Source of the DNA: Virgifigura sp964551315
Lineage (GTDB): Bacteria; Pseudomonadota; Alphaproteobacteria; Dongiales; Dongiaceae
DNA: 64,000 nucleotides
Assembly: GCA_964551315.1 (NCBI GenBank)
Contig: CAZKCM010000003.1
Span: forward strand, 73,718 to 137,717
Reading direction: 5' to 3'
Positions 62,427-64,000 of this stretch are shown piece by piece. Every line of letters starts with the position of its first letter. The stretch's first letter is position 1. Under the pieces are notes generated by a model. It searched no databases. It was not told where the DNA came from and worked only from the letters and a program-made list of their open reading frames with translations. A program made the translations under genes and the position numbers.

Positions 62427-63746
62427 CTAAATCGCCGTGAGCCAGTCGGAGACGCGGCGCTCCAGGGCGGCACGGGCCGCCGCGTGCGGCAGGTCTTCGC
62501 CCAGGTCGGCCAGGAACGCCTCAATCAGCATCCGCCGTGCGGCGCTCTCGTCGAGGCCGCGGGCGCGCAGGTAGAACAGCGCGCTCTCCTCGAGCTCGCC
62601 GGCCGTCGCGCCGTGGCTGCACTTCACGTCGTCGGCGTAGATCTCGAGCTCCGGCTTCGTGTCGATCTCAGCGTGGTCCGACAGCAGCAGGGTCCGGTTG
62701 AGCTGGTGCCCGTCGGTCTTCTGCGCGTCCTTCTCGACGACGATCCGCCCCTGGAAGACGGCGCGCGCCTGCTCGTCCAGCACGCCCTTGTAGATCTCCT
62801 TGCTGGTGGTGTGGGGCTTGGCGTGGACGATCTCGGTCGTGTTGTCGATATGCTGCCGGCCGCGGGCCAGATAGCCGCCGATCAGCCGGCATTCCGAGCG
62901 CTCACCGTCGAGCACGGCCTCGATCTCCTGGCGCGACAGGCGGCCGCCGCTCGTCAACACGAAGCTGCCATAGCGCCCGCGGGCGGCGATCTCCACCGCG
63001 GTCAGGGCAATGTGGAAGGCGTCCGGGCCTTCCTCCTGGAACTTGTAGTGCTCGAGCGCGGCGCCGTCCTCGACCGTCACCTGGGTCACCGGGTTGGACC
63101 AGTAGATGCCGCCGCCGGCATCGACGTGGCTCTCGAACAGGACGGCGCGGCTGTCGCGCTCGGCGAGGATCAGGTTGCGCGGGTGATAGGCCGGGGCGCC
63201 GTCGCCGCCGGCGGCGACGAAGACCAGGTGGATGGGCTCCTCAACCGCGACGCCGCGGCCGATCCGCAGAACGCAGCCATCGGCCATCAGGGCGGTGTTG
63301 AGGGCGAAGAAGGGGTTATCCGCCGATCGGGCGGCGTGCTCCAGCAGGGGCGCGAGCGCGTCCGCGCCGCGGGCCAGGGCGGCGCCCAGGCTCTCGAGCG
63401 TCACGCCGTCCGGCAGGTGGCCGACCTGGGAGAGGTCACCCCGGAACGCGCCGTTCACGAAGACCAGCCGGTGCGCGGCCGTTTCCGCCGGCAGAACGTC
63501 GGCGAGGGCTTCCGAGGGGATCGCTTGGCCGTTTCGGAGCGCCGGCTCGAACGTCGCCTTCGTCAGCGGGTTGAGGTTCGTGTATTTCCACCGCTCGACG
63601 CGTGTCGTTGGCAGCCCGAGCCGGGCGAAGCGCGCGAAGGCACCCTCGCGCAGCTCGCGCAGCCAGGGGACGCCCTGTCCCGGCAGGGCGGTGACGATCG
63701 CCGGGAAGCGATCGGCGTAGGGCAGGCCGGTCGTCACAGAGCTCAT
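62427..63746 (-). CDS. sufD: Fe-S assembly scaffold protein SufD
   Basis: A 439-residue scaffold component of SufBC2D. The C-terminal core contains SDHAEIDTKPELEIYADDVKCSHGATAGELEESALFYLRARGL in sequence, including the SufD His (CSHGAT) needed for cluster formation. The N-terminal helical part is less conserved as usual. It starts two bases after the sufC stop. Confidence 0.92.
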   Translation of the reverse strand: MSSVTTGLPYADRFPAIVTALPGQGVPWLRELREGAFARFARLGLPTTRVERWKYTNLNPLTKATFEPALRNGQAIPSEALADVLPAETAAHRLVFVNGAFRGDLSQVGHLPDGVTLESLGAALARGADALAPLLEHAARSADNPFFALNTALMADGCVLRIGRGVAVEEPIHLVFVAAGGDGAPAYHPRNLILAERDSRAVLFESHVDAGGGIYWSNPVTQVTVEDGAALEHYKFQEEGPDAFHIALTAVEIAARGRYGSFVLTSGGRLSRQEIEAVLDGERSECRLIGGYLARGRQHIDNTTEIVHAKPHTTSKEIYKGVLDEQARAVFQGRIVVEKDAQKTDGHQLNRTLLLSDHAEIDTKPELEIYADDVKCSHGATAGELEESALFYLRARGLDESAARRMLIEAFLADLGEDLPHAAARAALERRVSDWLTAI

Positions 63747-63748
63747 GG

Positions 63749-64000
63749 CTATGCCGCCGCTCCTGCGGACTCCGCCGCCTTGGCGACGAACGCGCCGTAG
63801 CCTTCCTTCTCCAGCTGCAGCGCCAGCTCCTTGCCGCCCGACTTGGCGATGCGGCCGCCGGCCAGCACGTGGACGCGGTCGGGAACGATGTAGTTGAGGA
63901 GGCGCTGATAATGCGTGATCAGCACCATCGCGCGATCGGGCGAGCGCAGCGCGTTGACGCCATCGGCGACGACCTTCAGCGCATCGATGTCGAGGCCGGA
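63749..64000 (-). CDS. sufC: Fe-S assembly ATPase SufC (C-terminal part; rest beyond window end)
   Basis: The last 83 residues of SufC: SGLDIDALKVVADGVNALR (after the Walker B/D-loop), VLITHYQRLLNYIVPDRVHVLAGGRIAKSGG with the switch histidine (ITHYQR), and the tail LALQLEKEGYGAFVAKA. The N-terminal part and presumably sufB lie beyond base 64000. Confidence 0.93.
   Translation of the reverse strand, partial: SGLDIDALKVVADGVNALRSPDRAMVLITHYQRLLNYIVPDRVHVLAGGRIAKSGGKELALQLEKEGYGAFVAKAAESAGAAA

Overview
The window is high-GC DNA (roughly two-thirds G+C by eye) from a free-living alphaproteobacterium. The evidence is several GGAAC-N16/17-CGTT promoters, the hallmark of the alphaproteobacterial general stress sigma factor EcfG, together with a HisKA_2-type sensor kinase, an NAGGN osmolyte operon and a sufC-D-S-U-T-A cluster. 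A Rhodospirillales, Geminicoccales or Rhizobiales-like host is plausible, but I cannot name a genus. No rRNA, tRNA, CRISPR array, insertion sequence or prophage was seen.

Layout. 1-11.6 kb is a stress block: a partial HisKA_2 histidine kinase, a holin-family/DUF3618 membrane pair behind an EcfG promoter, a gamma-glutamylcyclotransferase-like protein, a Lys/Ala-rich histone-H1-like protein, a pyruvate-oxidase-type TPP enzyme, a triheme cytochrome c behind an EcfG promoter, Hsp20 and Lon. 12.1-17.6 kb holds myo-inositol-phosphate synthase and a histidine phosphatase, convergent with a four-gene minus-strand cassette (CgeB-like glycosyltransferase, nucleotidyltransferase, methyltransferase, glycosidase). 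The glycosidase reads as a circularly permuted TIM barrel. 18-21 kb has small membrane and repeat proteins and a MerR-like/coiled-coil protein. 21-33.2 kb is a glycan locus: two polyprenyl-phosphate-type GT2 enzymes, an NAD-dependent epimerase, a decayed and an intact left-handed-beta-helix acyltransferase, an acyl carrier protein with an FkbH-like enzyme, two GT4 enzymes, an HxH (PHP-like) protein, an FAD glycerol-3-phosphate dehydrogenase homologue and a sulfotransferase.

33.5-38.1 kb is a LIV-type ABC operon (two ATPases, binding protein, two permeases). 38.1-41.1 kb is a second stress block: an ECF sigma factor gene carrying its own EcfG-type promoter, an entericidin-like lipoprotein and a 72-residue protein each with an EcfG promoter, a truncated DUF2254 gene and a BrkB-family membrane protein. 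41.1-45.8 kb is the asnO-ngg-M42 peptidase operon for N-acetylglutaminylglutamine amide. 46.2-47.4 kb is a site-2 protease with CBS domains. 47.6-52.6 kb is a thiamine module: a ThiK/choline-kinase-like phosphotransferase, a TPP riboswitch, thiB-thiP-thiQ and a Nudix hydrolase. 52.6-59.8 kb has an aldo/keto reductase, an Lrp regulator divergent from a DUF6356 gene, and a TetR regulator divergent from an RND efflux pair with a TtgR-like operator between them. 59.9-64 kb is the distal part of a SUF Fe-S operon, cut by the window end in sufC.

Taken together the window reads as ordinary chromosome rich in stress, osmoprotection, envelope glycan and cofactor functions. The observations most worth testing are the permuted glycosidase, the EcfG regulon map including the sigma gene's own promoter, and the FkbH/ACP/acyltransferase/sulfotransferase glycan-decoration locus.
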